From the NCBI GenBank assembly GCA_022803075.1, contig JAFFTF010000003.1, positions 297,558-353,738 of the forward strand: a stretch of DNA of 56,181 nt. The letters are read 5' to 3'. Within the stretch, counting starts at the first letter, position 1. Every line of letters begins with the position of its first letter. The position numbers and the translations under genes were made by a program. This document shows, piece after piece, positions 8,430 through 17,205 of this stretch. The notes under the pieces are model-generated. The model saw only the letters and a program-made list of their open reading frames with translations. It ran no database searches and was not told the origin of the DNA. The DNA is from Micrococcales bacterium 31B (GTDB lineage Bacteria; Actinomycetota; Actinomycetes; Actinomycetales; Dermabacteraceae).

Positions 8430-11009
8430 TTACAATGTACAAAACGGCGAGGTCACCCCCAGCGCGGCGAGCGCGGCCCCCGCCTTGACTGCGGTCTCCT
8501 CAAACTCGTCCTCCGCGCGCGACAGTGCAATAATCGCGCCGCCCACTCCCAAAGTCACCGCCGACGGCGCGAACACCAGGCTGCGAATCACCATCGCCAG
8601 GTCGGCCCCCCCGTCCACCCCGAAATACCCAAAGCCACCCGAATAGGTGCCACGACGGCGGCCCTCGAGGCCGCTCAGGATCCGCATGGTGCTAATTTTC
8701 GGCGCCCCCGTCATGGACCCCCCGGGGAACACCGAACGCACCACGTCGGCGGCGGTGAAGCCGTAGCGCACCCTCGCCTGCACGGTCGACACCAACTGGT
8801 GCACCGTCGCATATGTTTCGACCTCGAACTCTTGAGAAACATGCACCTCGCCCGGCTCGGCGACCTGGCCCAGATCGTGCCGCACGAGGTCGACGATCAT
8901 GAGGTTCTCGCTGCGGTCCTTTTCACTGGACGCCAGGTCGGCCCGTAGCGCGGCATCCTCCTCGGGCGTGCTCCCCCGGGGGCGCGTGCCCTTGATCGGG
9001 CTAGACTCCGCCACCCCCGCCGCGCTGACCCGCACGAAGCGCTCCGGGGTATTGCTCACGAGGCAACGCTCACCGAAGCGGAGGAACCCCCCGAGCGGCG
9101 TGGCGCTCGCCGCGCGCAGGGCGCAATGCGCCGAAAACGCGACGCGGTGCCGCGCGGCGCTCGCACCGTGCGTGCTCCACGGGATCGTCACCTCGTTCGT
9201 CAGGCAGACCTCATAGGTATCGCCCGCCAAAATTGCGGACTGCGCGCGCTCGATCAGCCCCAGATACGCCGCGCGGGAGTGCTGTAGGGTCGGCTCGCCG
9301 AAATGCCGGGCGAGGGCAGCCGCGGCGGCCCGGTCTGACTCTGACGCCCTGCCGTCGGCCTGATTGCCATCGGCCTGTACCGCCTCGGCATCAACCGACT
9401 CGGCATCAACCGCTTCGGCCCGCGCCGCGGCCGCTGCGGCGCCGAGCAGACACTCCGACCACTGCTGATCCGCGCCGTTGCCCGGCCCGCCCGGCCCGCC
9501 CGGCCCGCCCGGCCCGCCCGGCCCGCCCGTCTCAGTGCGCTCCAGCCACAGCGCGTAGGCGACATGGCGTTCGTGATCGATGACCAGTGCCCTCGCGGCG
9601 AAAAACAGCGCCCCATCGGGCAGATCATCGCGCGGCGGCCTAGCGGGGTGCCCGGCACCGGTCTCACTCTTCAGTTCGTACCCCAGGGAGCCGATCCAGC
9701 CCGGACGAAACGCAAAGGGCAGGTCGGCGCCAGGCTCTTCGCACTCGAGGCTCGCCAGGTCGCGGCTGAGGGTGTCAAAGAACTTGGCCTCACCACGCAG
9801 CAGCACGCGGCCCTCGGCATCGCGCATCTCACAGTGATCGAGCGCCGCCACGGCGCCCTCCGCATCGTAGGACCCCACGTGAAACTCCAGCACGCGCGAC
9901 AATGCGGAGTCGTCCGCCGCCATCACCGAGAACCTGCCCCGCTCGGCGCCGCCGCTCGCGTCGAGCCACGCGCAATGCTCGTGATCGAGAAACCGCTCGG
10001 CAAACAAGGTTTCTGCGCCGCTGCCCCGCAGCGGTCCCGGCAGGTCGCGCCGCGCGACGCGGAGGCGAACGCGGCTCTCGGCCACGGGGGCGTCCGGAAC
10101 CGCGACCGCCCCGAAGAACTCGTCGACCGGGTCGGCCCCGGCGAGGCTCAGCAGGGGGCTGCTCGGGCGCAGCGGCGGCGCCAGCTCGTCGCGGCTACCC
10201 CGTTCGGCAACGCGATGCGAACGGGCGGACGCCAAGTGGTCCACGTGGGCACGGTACGCGGCGCGGGCCTCACCCGCGGCAACGGGTTGGAGGGCGCGCA
10301 TGCGTCCGGTTTCGAGGTTCCAGACGTCGGCGAGGCGCAGGAAGTTGGCGATCAGGCGTCGGCCGCCCTGCGTGCAGAGGGATTCGGGGTGGAACTGGAC
10401 CCCCCACTGCGGGAACGCCTCGTGTTTGATGCCCATGACGACCTCGGGCAGGTCACCGTCGCACGGGGTGAGCGCGGTGACGGTGAAGACCTCGGGTACC
10501 TCGTGCGCACTGAGGGAGTGATAGCGCACGACCTCAAGGGGAGATTCGAGGCCCTCGAAGAGCCCCGTGCCGTCGTGCAGCACGGGAGACGTGCGCCCGT
10601 GGCGTGCCTCGGGGGCGCGGCCCACGCGGCCACCATACATCCGTATTTGAGCCTGCATTCCGAGGCATACCCCCAGCACGGGAACCGAGCCCAGAGACAC
10701 CGCCCGCGCCGAGATGCCGAGGGCCGCATCATCGTGCGGCGAGCCGGGCCCCGGCGACACGATCACGGCGGCATACTGCCCGAAGAACTCGTCATAGAAC
10801 CGGTCGGCCCGAGCCGTGCCCCGATAGTCCACCGCATGCAGGTCGGCGTCGGCCAGCACCTCGGCGTCGTCATTACGCACGACCGTGGGCAAGACCCCCG
10901 TCACCTCGGCTACGTAGTGCGCCAGGTTGTACGTGAACGAATCGTAATTATCGACGATCAATACCCCGTGCGGTGCGCGGGGAAAACGGGGGTCATTGAA
11001 GTCAAACAC
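8430..11009 (-). CDS. pabAB: Fused aminodeoxychorismate synthase (PabA-PabB)
   Basis: An 859-residue fusion. The N-terminal class I glutamine amidotransferase (about 15-225) has DNYDSFTYN, the oxyanion strand SPGPGSP, nucleophile Cys115 in GVCLGMQ, and the His207/Glu209 pair in VQFHPES. It supplies ammonia to a C-terminal chorismate-binding synthase (about 320-850), recognised by SPIKGTRPRG, EKDRSENLMIVDLVRHDLG and FPGGSMTGAPK. The SPIKGT lysine favours PabB over anthranilate synthase. Around residues 495-510 a run of GGP repeats is encoded by a 9-base minisatellite. The product is 4-amino-4-deoxychorismate for folate. The convergent class IV aminotransferase is the natural partner. Confidence 0.93.
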   Translation of the reverse strand: MFDFNDPRFPRAPHGVLIVDNYDSFTYNLAHYVAEVTGVLPTVVRNDDAEVLADADLHAVDYRGTARADRFYDEFFGQYAAVIVSPGPGSPHDDAALGISARAVSLGSVPVLGVCLGMQAQIRMYGGRVGRAPEARHGRTSPVLHDGTGLFEGLESPLEVVRYHSLSAHEVPEVFTVTALTPCDGDLPEVVMGIKHEAFPQWGVQFHPESLCTQGGRRLIANFLRLADVWNLETGRMRALQPVAAGEARAAYRAHVDHLASARSHRVAERGSRDELAPPLRPSSPLLSLAGADPVDEFFGAVAVPDAPVAESRVRLRVARRDLPGPLRGSGAETLFAERFLDHEHCAWLDASGGAERGRFSVMAADDSALSRVLEFHVGSYDAEGAVAALDHCEMRDAEGRVLLRGEAKFFDTLSRDLASLECEEPGADLPFAFRPGWIGSLGYELKSETGAGHPARPPRDDLPDGALFFAARALVIDHERHVAYALWLERTETGGPGGPGGPGGPGGPGNGADQQWSECLLGAAAAAARAEAVDAESVDAEAVQADGNQADGRASESDRAAAAALARHFGEPTLQHSRAAYLGLIERAQSAILAGDTYEVCLTNEVTIPWSTHGASAARHRVAFSAHCALRAASATPLGGFLRFGERCLVSNTPERFVRVSAAGVAESSPIKGTRPRGSTPEEDAALRADLASSEKDRSENLMIVDLVRHDLGQVAEPGEVHVSQEFEVETYATVHQLVSTVQARVRYGFTAADVVRSVFPGGSMTGAPKISTMRILSGLEGRRRGTYSGGFGYFGVDGGADLAMVIRSLVFAPSAVTLGVGGAIIALSRAEDEFEETAVKAGAALAALGVTSPFCTL
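9481..9529 (-). repeat. 9-bp coding minisatellite in PabAB (GGP repeat)
   Basis: Five perfect tandem copies of CCCGGCCCG plus a partial copy on the plus strand, read on the minus strand as five Gly-Gly-Pro units. It lies in a loop between the N-terminal and chorismate-binding parts of PabB. Length changes by multiples of 9 bases would stay in frame. Confidence 0.85.
10080..10097 (+). repeat. Dispersed motif copy 3 (one mismatch)
   Basis: GGCCACGGGGGCGTCCGG, one mismatch to the consensus. It lies within the PabAB gene, in the linker after the amidotransferase domain, and is antisense to the coding strand. Confidence 0.5.
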
Positions 11010-11124
11010 GGGCCCTACTCAACTCAGGTGCGCCGAACGACGCTGCCACAGATCATAGCCTGGGGCTCCCGCGATGCAGAGTTTTCCACAGGGGCCGCGG
11101 CCAGCGCCGCGGCCCCGCCAGGAA

Positions 11125-12759
11125 TCAGGCAGCGAGCCACGCGGCGGAGTCCGCGGCCAGGTGACCGCCCTCCACCGCTACGCTCGCGAGCAGCACCTCA
11201 GCGTCGGTAAACGGTGCCGGGAGGGCCTGCGCCTCGCCCGTTGTGTTCACGATGACCGCGACTCCATTGTTCACATAGCCCAGCACACCCGCGGGCAGGC
11301 CGTCGATCCACGCGTGCGTCCCGACCCCCAGGCCCCGCTGCTTGCGCAGCGCGAACGTCGAGCGATACAGGTTCAGGGTGGAGTCGGGCGCCGCCGCCTC
11401 GACATCGGCTGCGTGGGCCGCAAAAGACTCGGGCTGCGGCAGCCACGAGCCGCCCGACGAGAAACCATAGTACGGGGCCGAGGCCTGCCAGGGCAGGGGA
11501 ACGCGGCAACCGTCGCGTCCGGCCCGCGTTCCGCCCGACCGTTCAAACGAGGGGTCCTGACGAAACTCGCCCGCGAGCGTCGTGTGCTCGGGCAGTCCCA
11601 GCTCTTCGCCCTGGTAGACGTACACGGCGCCCGGCAGTCCGTGCATGAACAGCGTCGCCGCGCGAGCGCGCCTGAGGCCCAGGTCGGCATCGGGCTGAGG
11701 GTCGCTCGGCAGAATGCCCTCGCCAAACGTGGTGCCCGCGGGGTAGCCCATCTTGGTGGCGTGGCGGATCGCGTCATGGTTCGACAGCACCCACGAGTTC
11801 GGCGCACCCACCGGCGCATTATTTTCGAACCCCAGATCAATGGCGCGCTTCATCGCCTCAGCCTCAAAGGGCGCCTTCATGTACTCAAAGTTGAAGCCCT
11901 CATGCATCTCGTCGGCCCGCAGGTATCGCCACAGTCGGTCCGGGGTCACAGATGCCTCGGCCACCATCATGCGGTCGCCCTCGTACTCGTCGAGAATCTC
12001 GCGCCAGCGCCGATACAGGGGGTGCAACTCGTCGCGGTCGAACTGCGGAGCCCGGTTACCGGCCTCGTCGACGTTGCCGCGGTGCGGGTGGTGCGGCCAC
12101 GAGGGGAAGGTCTGGTCTTTGAACAGCGCGTGCGCCACGTCAACCCGAAACCCACCCACGCCCCGGTCCAGCCAGAATCGCAGCACGCTCTCGAAATACT
12201 CGTGCACCTTGGGGTTTTCCCAGTTCCAGTCGGGCTGCGACGGGTCAAACAGGTGCAGGTACCACTGCCCGGGCGTGCCGTCGGCCTCGGTGACTCGGGT
12301 CCAGGCGATGCCCTCGAAGTGGCTCAGCCAGTCGGTCGGGGGCTCGTTGCCCTCGGGGCCGAGCCCGTCCTTGAACACGTACAGGTCGCGCTCGGGGCTG
12401 CCCGGCCCGGCGGCGAGCGCGGCCTTGAAGAACTCGTGCTCGGAGGACGAGTGGTTGGGCACGAGGTCAACGATCAACTTGATGCCATGCTGGGTGGCCG
12501 CTGCCACGAGGTCGTCGAAGTCTGCCAGAGTGCCAAAGAGGGGGTCGACATCGCAGTAGTCGGCCACGTCGTAGCCCGCGTCTCGCATCGGCGACCGCAT
12601 GAACGGCGACAGCCAGATGGCGTCTACCCCGAGGGCCCCCAGGTAGGGCATCTTCTCGGTGATGCCTGGCAGGTCACCCATGCCGTCGCCGTTCGCGTCT
12701 GCGAACGAACGGGGATACACCTGATAAATTACGGCGTCGCGCCACCATTCCTGAGTCAT
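11125..12759 (-). CDS. GH13 alpha-glucosidase / oligo-1,6-glucosidase-type hydrolase
   Basis: A 544-residue cytoplasmic glycoside hydrolase family 13 enzyme, expected to release glucose from alpha-linked oligosaccharides. It begins WWRDAVIYQVYPRSFAD, typical of the subfamily. Conserved regions are DLVPNH (about 98-103), GFRVDVAH with nucleophile Asp207, MMVAEAS with acid/base Glu268, and SNHDA with His328/Asp329. ATG 12759 is chosen because AAAGGA lies just upstream and the catalytic domain starts at once; a longer frame to 12912 would overlap the regulator gene. It has no secretion signal. It follows the LacI gene on the same strand by 85 bases. The exact linkage specificity is not readable. 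Confidence 0.92.
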   Translation of the reverse strand: MTQEWWRDAVIYQVYPRSFADANGDGMGDLPGITEKMPYLGALGVDAIWLSPFMRSPMRDAGYDVADYCDVDPLFGTLADFDDLVAAATQHGIKLIVDLVPNHSSSEHEFFKAALAAGPGSPERDLYVFKDGLGPEGNEPPTDWLSHFEGIAWTRVTEADGTPGQWYLHLFDPSQPDWNWENPKVHEYFESVLRFWLDRGVGGFRVDVAHALFKDQTFPSWPHHPHRGNVDEAGNRAPQFDRDELHPLYRRWREILDEYEGDRMMVAEASVTPDRLWRYLRADEMHEGFNFEYMKAPFEAEAMKRAIDLGFENNAPVGAPNSWVLSNHDAIRHATKMGYPAGTTFGEGILPSDPQPDADLGLRRARAATLFMHGLPGAVYVYQGEELGLPEHTTLAGEFRQDPSFERSGGTRAGRDGCRVPLPWQASAPYYGFSSGGSWLPQPESFAAHAADVEAAAPDSTLNLYRSTFALRKQRGLGVGTHAWIDGLPAGVLGYVNNGVAVIVNTTGEAQALPAPFTDAEVLLASVAVEGGHLAADSAAWLAA

Positions 12760-12844
12760 GCTGTCCTTTGTGTTGCAGGGTACGGGGTGAAAATTGGGTA
12801 GATTTTGCTGCTCGCGGCCGGTTCGCGGCGCCGCCCCGGCTCGC

Positions 12845-13909
12845 TCAACGGCGCCAGCCGGTGAGTTCGTGCTCGCGGGGCGGCGCGACGGACGCCCGTT
12901 CCACGAGTCCAATGGGCTGCTGAAAGTTGGAGGCGTCTACAGATTCGCCGCGCAGCAGCCGCAGCATGATCTGCGCCGCGAGGGTGCCTTGGGCGCGCAC
13001 ATCTTGGCGGATCGTGGTGAGGCCGACGATGCTGCTCATCTCGTGATCGTCGATGCCGATCACCGAGACGTCTTCGGGTACCCGCAGGCCGTGTTCGCGC
13101 AGTACGCCAATCGCGCCGAACGCGGTCTCGTCGCAATACGCGATGATCGCAGTGGGCAGGGTGTCACTGTGCTCGAGCAGTCGGCGCGCGGCGTCGCTGC
13201 CACCCCTCATGTCGTAAGCCGTGCGAATGACGCGCGTGAGGTCGAGCCCGGCCTCTGCCATGGCCTCTTTGATGCCCGTCTCGCGGTCGTGGTTCGACCA
13301 AATCGCCAGCTCTTCGTTGCGGTCACCCGACAAGTATGCGATGTCGCGATGACCCTGCAACAGGAGGTGCTCGCACGCGAGGCGGCCGCCGGCCTCGTCG
13401 TCAATCTCTACGTTGGGCCAGGGGGTGTGGCCCATGCCGACGCTGACGATGGGGAACCCCCACGTTTTCATCTGCACGCGCTCGTCTTCGGTGAGCGGAA
13501 TGTTGATGAGCATGAGTGCGTCTACACGGCTCGCGAGCGCGTTGCGGTTGAGCAGTCGGCGCAGTCGCTCGTTGCTGCCGCCCAGACCGTAGAGGATCAG
13601 GTCGTAGTTGGCCTCGCCGATCAGGGGCTCGACCGCGTTGATGAGGTGGGCCGTGAACCAGCGCGAGGTCCACGGGGCGACGATTCCAATGGCGCCCGTT
13701 TTGCCGCCCGCGAGCGCGGCCGCAAACGAGAGTGGCACATAGCCGAGTTCTTTCACGGCGGCCTCGACCTTGGCTTGCGTGCGCGGTGCCACATTGGCGA
13801 GGCCGCGCAGGGCCCTCGAGACGGTTGCGGTCGAGACTCCGGCACGCGCCGCGACGTGATCGATGGTAGGCGAGTGCGACGCAGTGGACGCGTCAGACGG
13901 GACTGCCAT
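12845..13909 (-). CDS. LacI-family regulator upstream of the GH13 gene
   Basis: A 354-residue repressor-type regulator. Residues about 12-60 are the LacI headpiece (TIDHVAARAGVSTATVSRAL, then the hinge helix near AAALAGGKTG). The remainder is a periplasmic-binding-protein-like sugar domain ending in the usual GLVERAS segment. ATG 13909 places the HTH at the normal distance from the N-terminus; an in-frame start at 13951 would add 14 residues. A LacI-type operator lies 53 bases upstream (13962-13975), so autoregulation is likely. The adjacent glucosidase suggests an alpha-glucoside effector. Confidence 0.9.
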   Translation of the reverse strand: MAVPSDASTASHSPTIDHVAARAGVSTATVSRALRGLANVAPRTQAKVEAAVKELGYVPLSFAAALAGGKTGAIGIVAPWTSRWFTAHLINAVEPLIGEANYDLILYGLGGSNERLRRLLNRNALASRVDALMLINIPLTEDERVQMKTWGFPIVSVGMGHTPWPNVEIDDEAGGRLACEHLLLQGHRDIAYLSGDRNEELAIWSNHDRETGIKEAMAEAGLDLTRVIRTAYDMRGGSDAARRLLEHSDTLPTAIIAYCDETAFGAIGVLREHGLRVPEDVSVIGIDDHEMSSIVGLTTIRQDVRAQGTLAAQIMLRLLRGESVDASNFQQPIGLVERASVAPPREHELTGWRR

Positions 13910-13961
13910 AGTACTCACCCACGAGGTCTCGGAATATGGTGTTGGACACACCTGGAGTAAA

Positions 13962-13975
13962 TGTAAGCGGTTTCA
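13962..13975. promoter_or_regulatory. LacI-type operator TGAAACCGCTTACA
   Basis: The minus strand reads TGAAACCGCTTACA, which fits the cre/LacI-family pattern TGNAANCGNTNNCA with a central CpG. It is 53 bases before the GH13-linked LacI gene and probably serves that regulator. Confidence 0.6.
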
Positions 13976-14060
13976 GTATGCGCCGCAAGGCCGCCTCGCG
14001 CGCCCAAGATTCCGAAGGATAAAATGACATGACGACCAGCCCACGCAAACGAGGAGTTTC

Positions 14061-14636
14061 ATGCCGACTCGCCCCCGCAGCCGCGGCCAGGTGGCCCTGC
14101 TGCTCGTCGCGATAGGCACCCTCGTGATTGCCCTTTCTTTCGCGGGAATGCGCTTCACGTCAGGGCCCAGCCCCGTGGACGCGCCCTCCCCCACCGCCAC
14201 GTCCCCCGCCACCGGTCCGCCGGACCCGTCCACGCAGACGCCCGACCCGTCCACGCAGACGCCGGACCCGACGGACAGCAGCGAACCGGCCGACCCGACC
14301 ACGCGCGCGTCCGACCCCACGCCCAGCCCGCAGGCCGAGGCCCTCCTGGCGGGGGCCACCTGGGCGCGCGCCGATGGGGGTCGCAGCCTCATGGTGAGCC
14401 CCGGCGCCGCACTGCGCGGCGACACCGATCTCCTTGACGCGGCGTGGCAAGAACTCATCACCGCGCACCCCGAGGCCAACACCGACTCGATGTTCAATCA
14501 GTTTCGCTGCCACGCGCAGTACGCGGCCTCCAAGACCACGTGGAATCTCGAGCCGTGGCGGCCCGCGACCCCGTACGCGCAGACGGTGCTCGCACTGTGC
14601 AACCCGGGCCCCGCCGTGGAGCCCTCGGGCACCTAA
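14061..14636 (+). CDS. Membrane-anchored or secreted DUF2599 protein
   Basis: A 191-residue protein with one N-terminal hydrophobic helix (about 10-30) after basic residues, so a signal anchor or signal peptide. Residues about 35-92 are a Pro/Thr/Asp spacer with tandem PDPSTQT repeats. The C-terminal ~85 residues match DUF2599: a conserved Trp near WQELI, the QFRCHAQYAASKTTWNLEPWRP block and a closing LCNPG with the second conserved Cys, so one disulfide is likely. The function of DUF2599 is not known. The ribosome site GAGGAG precedes the ATG. It converges on the next gene, another exported protein. Confidence 0.85.
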   Translation: MPTRPRSRGQVALLLVAIGTLVIALSFAGMRFTSGPSPVDAPSPTATSPATGPPDPSTQTPDPSTQTPDPTDSSEPADPTTRASDPTPSPQAEALLAGATWARADGGRSLMVSPGAALRGDTDLLDAAWQELITAHPEANTDSMFNQFRCHAQYAASKTTWNLEPWRPATPYAQTVLALCNPGPAVEPSGT

Positions 14637-14677
14637 TCAGCATTCGCGCCCGGGTGTGGACACCGCGCCCGGCGCGA

Positions 14678-15634
14678 CTATCGCGCGGCGGCCGGATTCG
14701 TGACGGGTCCGTTCGAGGAGGCCCCCGACTGCTCGCCCGAGGCGCCGGGGTTTGTCACCGGGCCGCCGGAGTTCGAGCCCTCTTCGCTGCCGTGGCCGTC
14801 GGCATTGAGGATCACGACGGGCTGCTGGGCACCCACGTTCTCGGCGCACACGTACTCCCAGGGCGACGTGGTCGCCGTGGGCTGCGGGGCGCCCATGTCG
14901 ACCCACTCGGCGAACGTAAGTCGCTTCCACACGTTCTCGCACAGGGTGCGCCCCGCGACGCGCAGGTACACGGCGCCATCAGCCCGCTTGTAGAGCCAGC
15001 TGCCCACGGTCGCGTCGCGCTGCGGGGTCGGCGCGCCGACCGCGAGCCACTGCGCGAACGTCAGCAGCGCCGGCGGCTGACCGACCTTACTTTCGAAGAC
15101 GTGGGCGTTGCCGGGCGTCTGGTAGTAGCCGACGCCCGGCGCCGTGGGCGCAGGGTAGCCGAGGGAGGCCCACTGGGCGAACGTGAGTTTGAGCGGGGCT
15201 ACGCCGCCACCGGCGAGCAGCAACTCGTTCGACGAGTCGTACTTGACGACGCTAACCCCGGGGATCCGGGTGACGGTCTGGGCGGGCAGGTAACCGGTCT
15301 GTGCCCATGCCGCCATGTCGAGCCACCGGGTGGTCTGTTCGCCCGCGGTGGCGGTGGTGACCAGGTACAGCCGGGGGCTGAAGGAGAACTTGTAGATTTG
15401 GTGCGTCTCGGTGACGGTCGCGGACGCCGCGTGGGCGGGTGGCGCGGTAAGGCTCGTTGCGGCGAGGGCGCCGGTGGTTGCCAGCGCCAAGACTCCCGCA
15501 CCGCCCAGGGCGCGCCTGCCGCGTGCAATAGCGGGGGACCAGGGCGTGACCGGGGCACAATGTGCGCGGTGGGCACGGTGAGCGCCTGGCGCACCAGGGC
15601 CAGCCGGGATCAGCGAGTGGCGAGAGCGGTTCAT
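14678..15634 (-). CDS. Secreted protein with W-x3-G repeats
   Basis: A 318-residue exported protein of unknown function. After a His/Arg-rich start comes a signal peptide (LGGAGVLALATTGALAATS) with an Ala-x-Ala cleavage site near PAHAASA. The mature part has four units of about 35-40 residues built on a W-x3-G-x2-x-P core: WLDMAAWAQTGYLPA, LTFAQWASLGYPAP, LTFAQWLAVGAPTP and LTFAEWVDMGAPQP, each followed by a beta-like stretch. The tail is Gly/Ser-rich with a repeated GPVTNP. ATG 15634 is preferred to 15679 because GGGGGA lies 6 bases upstream. The repeats suggest a surface or ligand-binding scaffold; no enzyme motif is seen. Confidence 0.78.
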   Translation of the reverse strand: MNRSRHSLIPAGPGAPGAHRAHRAHCAPVTPWSPAIARGRRALGGAGVLALATTGALAATSLTAPPAHAASATVTETHQIYKFSFSPRLYLVTTATAGEQTTRWLDMAAWAQTGYLPAQTVTRIPGVSVVKYDSSNELLLAGGGVAPLKLTFAQWASLGYPAPTAPGVGYYQTPGNAHVFESKVGQPPALLTFAQWLAVGAPTPQRDATVGSWLYKRADGAVYLRVAGRTLCENVWKRLTFAEWVDMGAPQPTATTSPWEYVCAENVGAQQPVVILNADGHGSEEGSNSGGPVTNPGASGEQSGASSNGPVTNPAAAR

Positions 15635-15849
15635 GAGAATCCCCCAAGAGACGGTGCCGCGTCGGGGCGACGGTGGCATGACGGCAGTTTCAACGGCCCA
15701 TGAATGGTCACCTCATGAATATGACGAACGGTAATTCAATCGACGCAGAGGGCCGTCGTACGTTGCTTCAATACTAGCCTCTTGGCGGCCATTATCCGGT
15801 AACAATTCCGTACATTAAAATGCCTCAGCATACTACTCAGAGCAATCGT

Positions 15850-17040
15850 TCAATTACTATTAGTGGCATTTTCCTGGTCAAAGCGCGCCCGCTTCACGAC
15901 CGCGTAGCGATACAGGCTCTCGGCCTGGTCAAGGGCACGATCCCATGACACCTCGGGCAGGGCTTCGCGGTTGAAAAGTTGAATCTTCTCGCGCAGTTCG
16001 AAGTCCCGAGCCAACCGCTGCAATCCTTTGATCAAGCCCTTATCGCCGTGCACAATGAGGCCGTCGCGCTCGTGATGAATAAACTCCCCCGTGCCGGTGG
16101 TGTCGCGCGCCAAAATCACCAGACCCGCCGACCGCGCCTCGAGCGCCGCGATGCCAAAGGATTCGAGTCGCCCGGGCAACATAAAGACGTCCGATTCCGC
16201 GTAGATATTGCGAATCACTTCGTGCGGCTGGCGGCCCATGCGGCGCACCTTCGAGCGCAAACCTAAGAGGTAAATCGCCCACGTCACCGCAAAATCGAGC
16301 GGTCCCGACCCAATCAGCGTCAGCTTCACGTCGACCCCCGGGGGCATCCCCCGCAAGGCGCGCTTGAACATCCACAACAACTGCACTGGGCGTTTGCGCG
16401 GCGCGATGCGAATGGTCGTCACCACGTTGAGTCGCGTCGGATCCGGGGGCAGCAGTTCATCGGGAAAGTTGCGCCATTCACTGGTGTCATTGCCGTTGTG
16501 CAAGACGTGCACCTGACCCGAGTTTCGCAGCACATTTTGCAGGGGCTTCACCGCGACCGTCGAGACCGCCGAGTGCACAATACTCGGGTGCGCCCACCTA
16601 AACATCTTGTCGGTGGCCGCCAGCACCGGCCGCGCGAGACCCAACATGGAATGCCAGGTCATCACGGTGGGAAGCCCCAATTCGGCCGCGACCATCATGG
16701 CAGACCCCGAGACGCGAGTCAGCATTCCCGTGTGCACGTGCACGATGTCGCCCTTACCCGGCATGTGCTCGCGCAGCAACTTAAGGGCCTGGGGGTGATC
16801 CGGAATCTCCCACGGAATGTTCGCCGTGAGTCGCGTGATGCGGACGCCGCCGCTCTCCTCGAAGATGACACCGCGTTCCTTGCCGATGTCGTCGGGGCCG
16901 CGCGCGATCGTGCCCGGCGTGGCCGTAATGACCTGCACCTCGTGGCCGCGCCGCACGAGGTTCTCGGCGAGCCCCCGCACTTGAGTCTCGATGCCGCCCA
17001 CGCGAGGCGGGTAGCAGTCGGTCACGATGAGTATGCGCAT
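15850..17040 (-). CDS. GT4-family glycosyltransferase
   Basis: A 396-residue GT-B glycosyltransferase. The N-terminal acceptor domain opens MRILIVTDCYPPRVGGIETQ, the family's Gly-Gly loop. The C-terminal nucleotide-sugar domain contains IAPRKRP, the LIGSGP strand and the EX7E motif in ESFGIAALEA. The MshA/PimB/Pat-type group shares this layout, and no membrane helix is seen. Its start faces the PIG-L deacetylase gene 165 bases away; with the UPF0104 protein beyond, a sugar transfer followed by deacetylation is plausible. The last residues and the 170-base downstream region (15680-15849) are noticeably A+T-rich. The donor and acceptor are not readable. Confidence 0.88.
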   Translation of the reverse strand: MRILIVTDCYPPRVGGIETQVRGLAENLVRRGHEVQVITATPGTIARGPDDIGKERGVIFEESGGVRITRLTANIPWEIPDHPQALKLLREHMPGKGDIVHVHTGMLTRVSGSAMMVAAELGLPTVMTWHSMLGLARPVLAATDKMFRWAHPSIVHSAVSTVAVKPLQNVLRNSGQVHVLHNGNDTSEWRNFPDELLPPDPTRLNVVTTIRIAPRKRPVQLLWMFKRALRGMPPGVDVKLTLIGSGPLDFAVTWAIYLLGLRSKVRRMGRQPHEVIRNIYAESDVFMLPGRLESFGIAALEARSAGLVILARDTTGTGEFIHHERDGLIVHGDKGLIKGLQRLARDFELREKIQLFNREALPEVSWDRALDQAESLYRYAVVKRARFDQENATNSN

Positions 17041-17205
17041 GGATCAACGGTACCTGCTCGGCACCGAGATTCCGTACGCGGGAGGCAGCGCCGGCGCGAA
17101 CTCACGACAGCATCACGAACCCTGCACCAACCCGGGTAGTTTTACCCGCCGCCACGTAGCCTCGAAAGGCCCTAGACGCCGTGCGCGTGTCAAGATGTAG
17201 GCAAT

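Noticed and set aside
9481-9529. Short regular repeat considered as a CRISPR
   Set aside because: Tandem 9-base units with no spacers, in frame within a gene; it is a minisatellite.
9564-11210. 548-codon plus-strand frame opposite PabAB
   Set aside because: Shadow of the PabA-PabB fusion; no recognisable domain and no ribosome site.
11074-12801. 575-codon plus-strand frame opposite the GH13 gene
   Set aside because: Mirror frame of a gene with all GH13 catalytic motifs.
12759-12912. N-terminal extension of the GH13 gene to an upstream ATG at 12912
   Set aside because: It would overlap the end of the LacI gene, lacks family similarity, and the internal ATG has a clear AAAGGA site.
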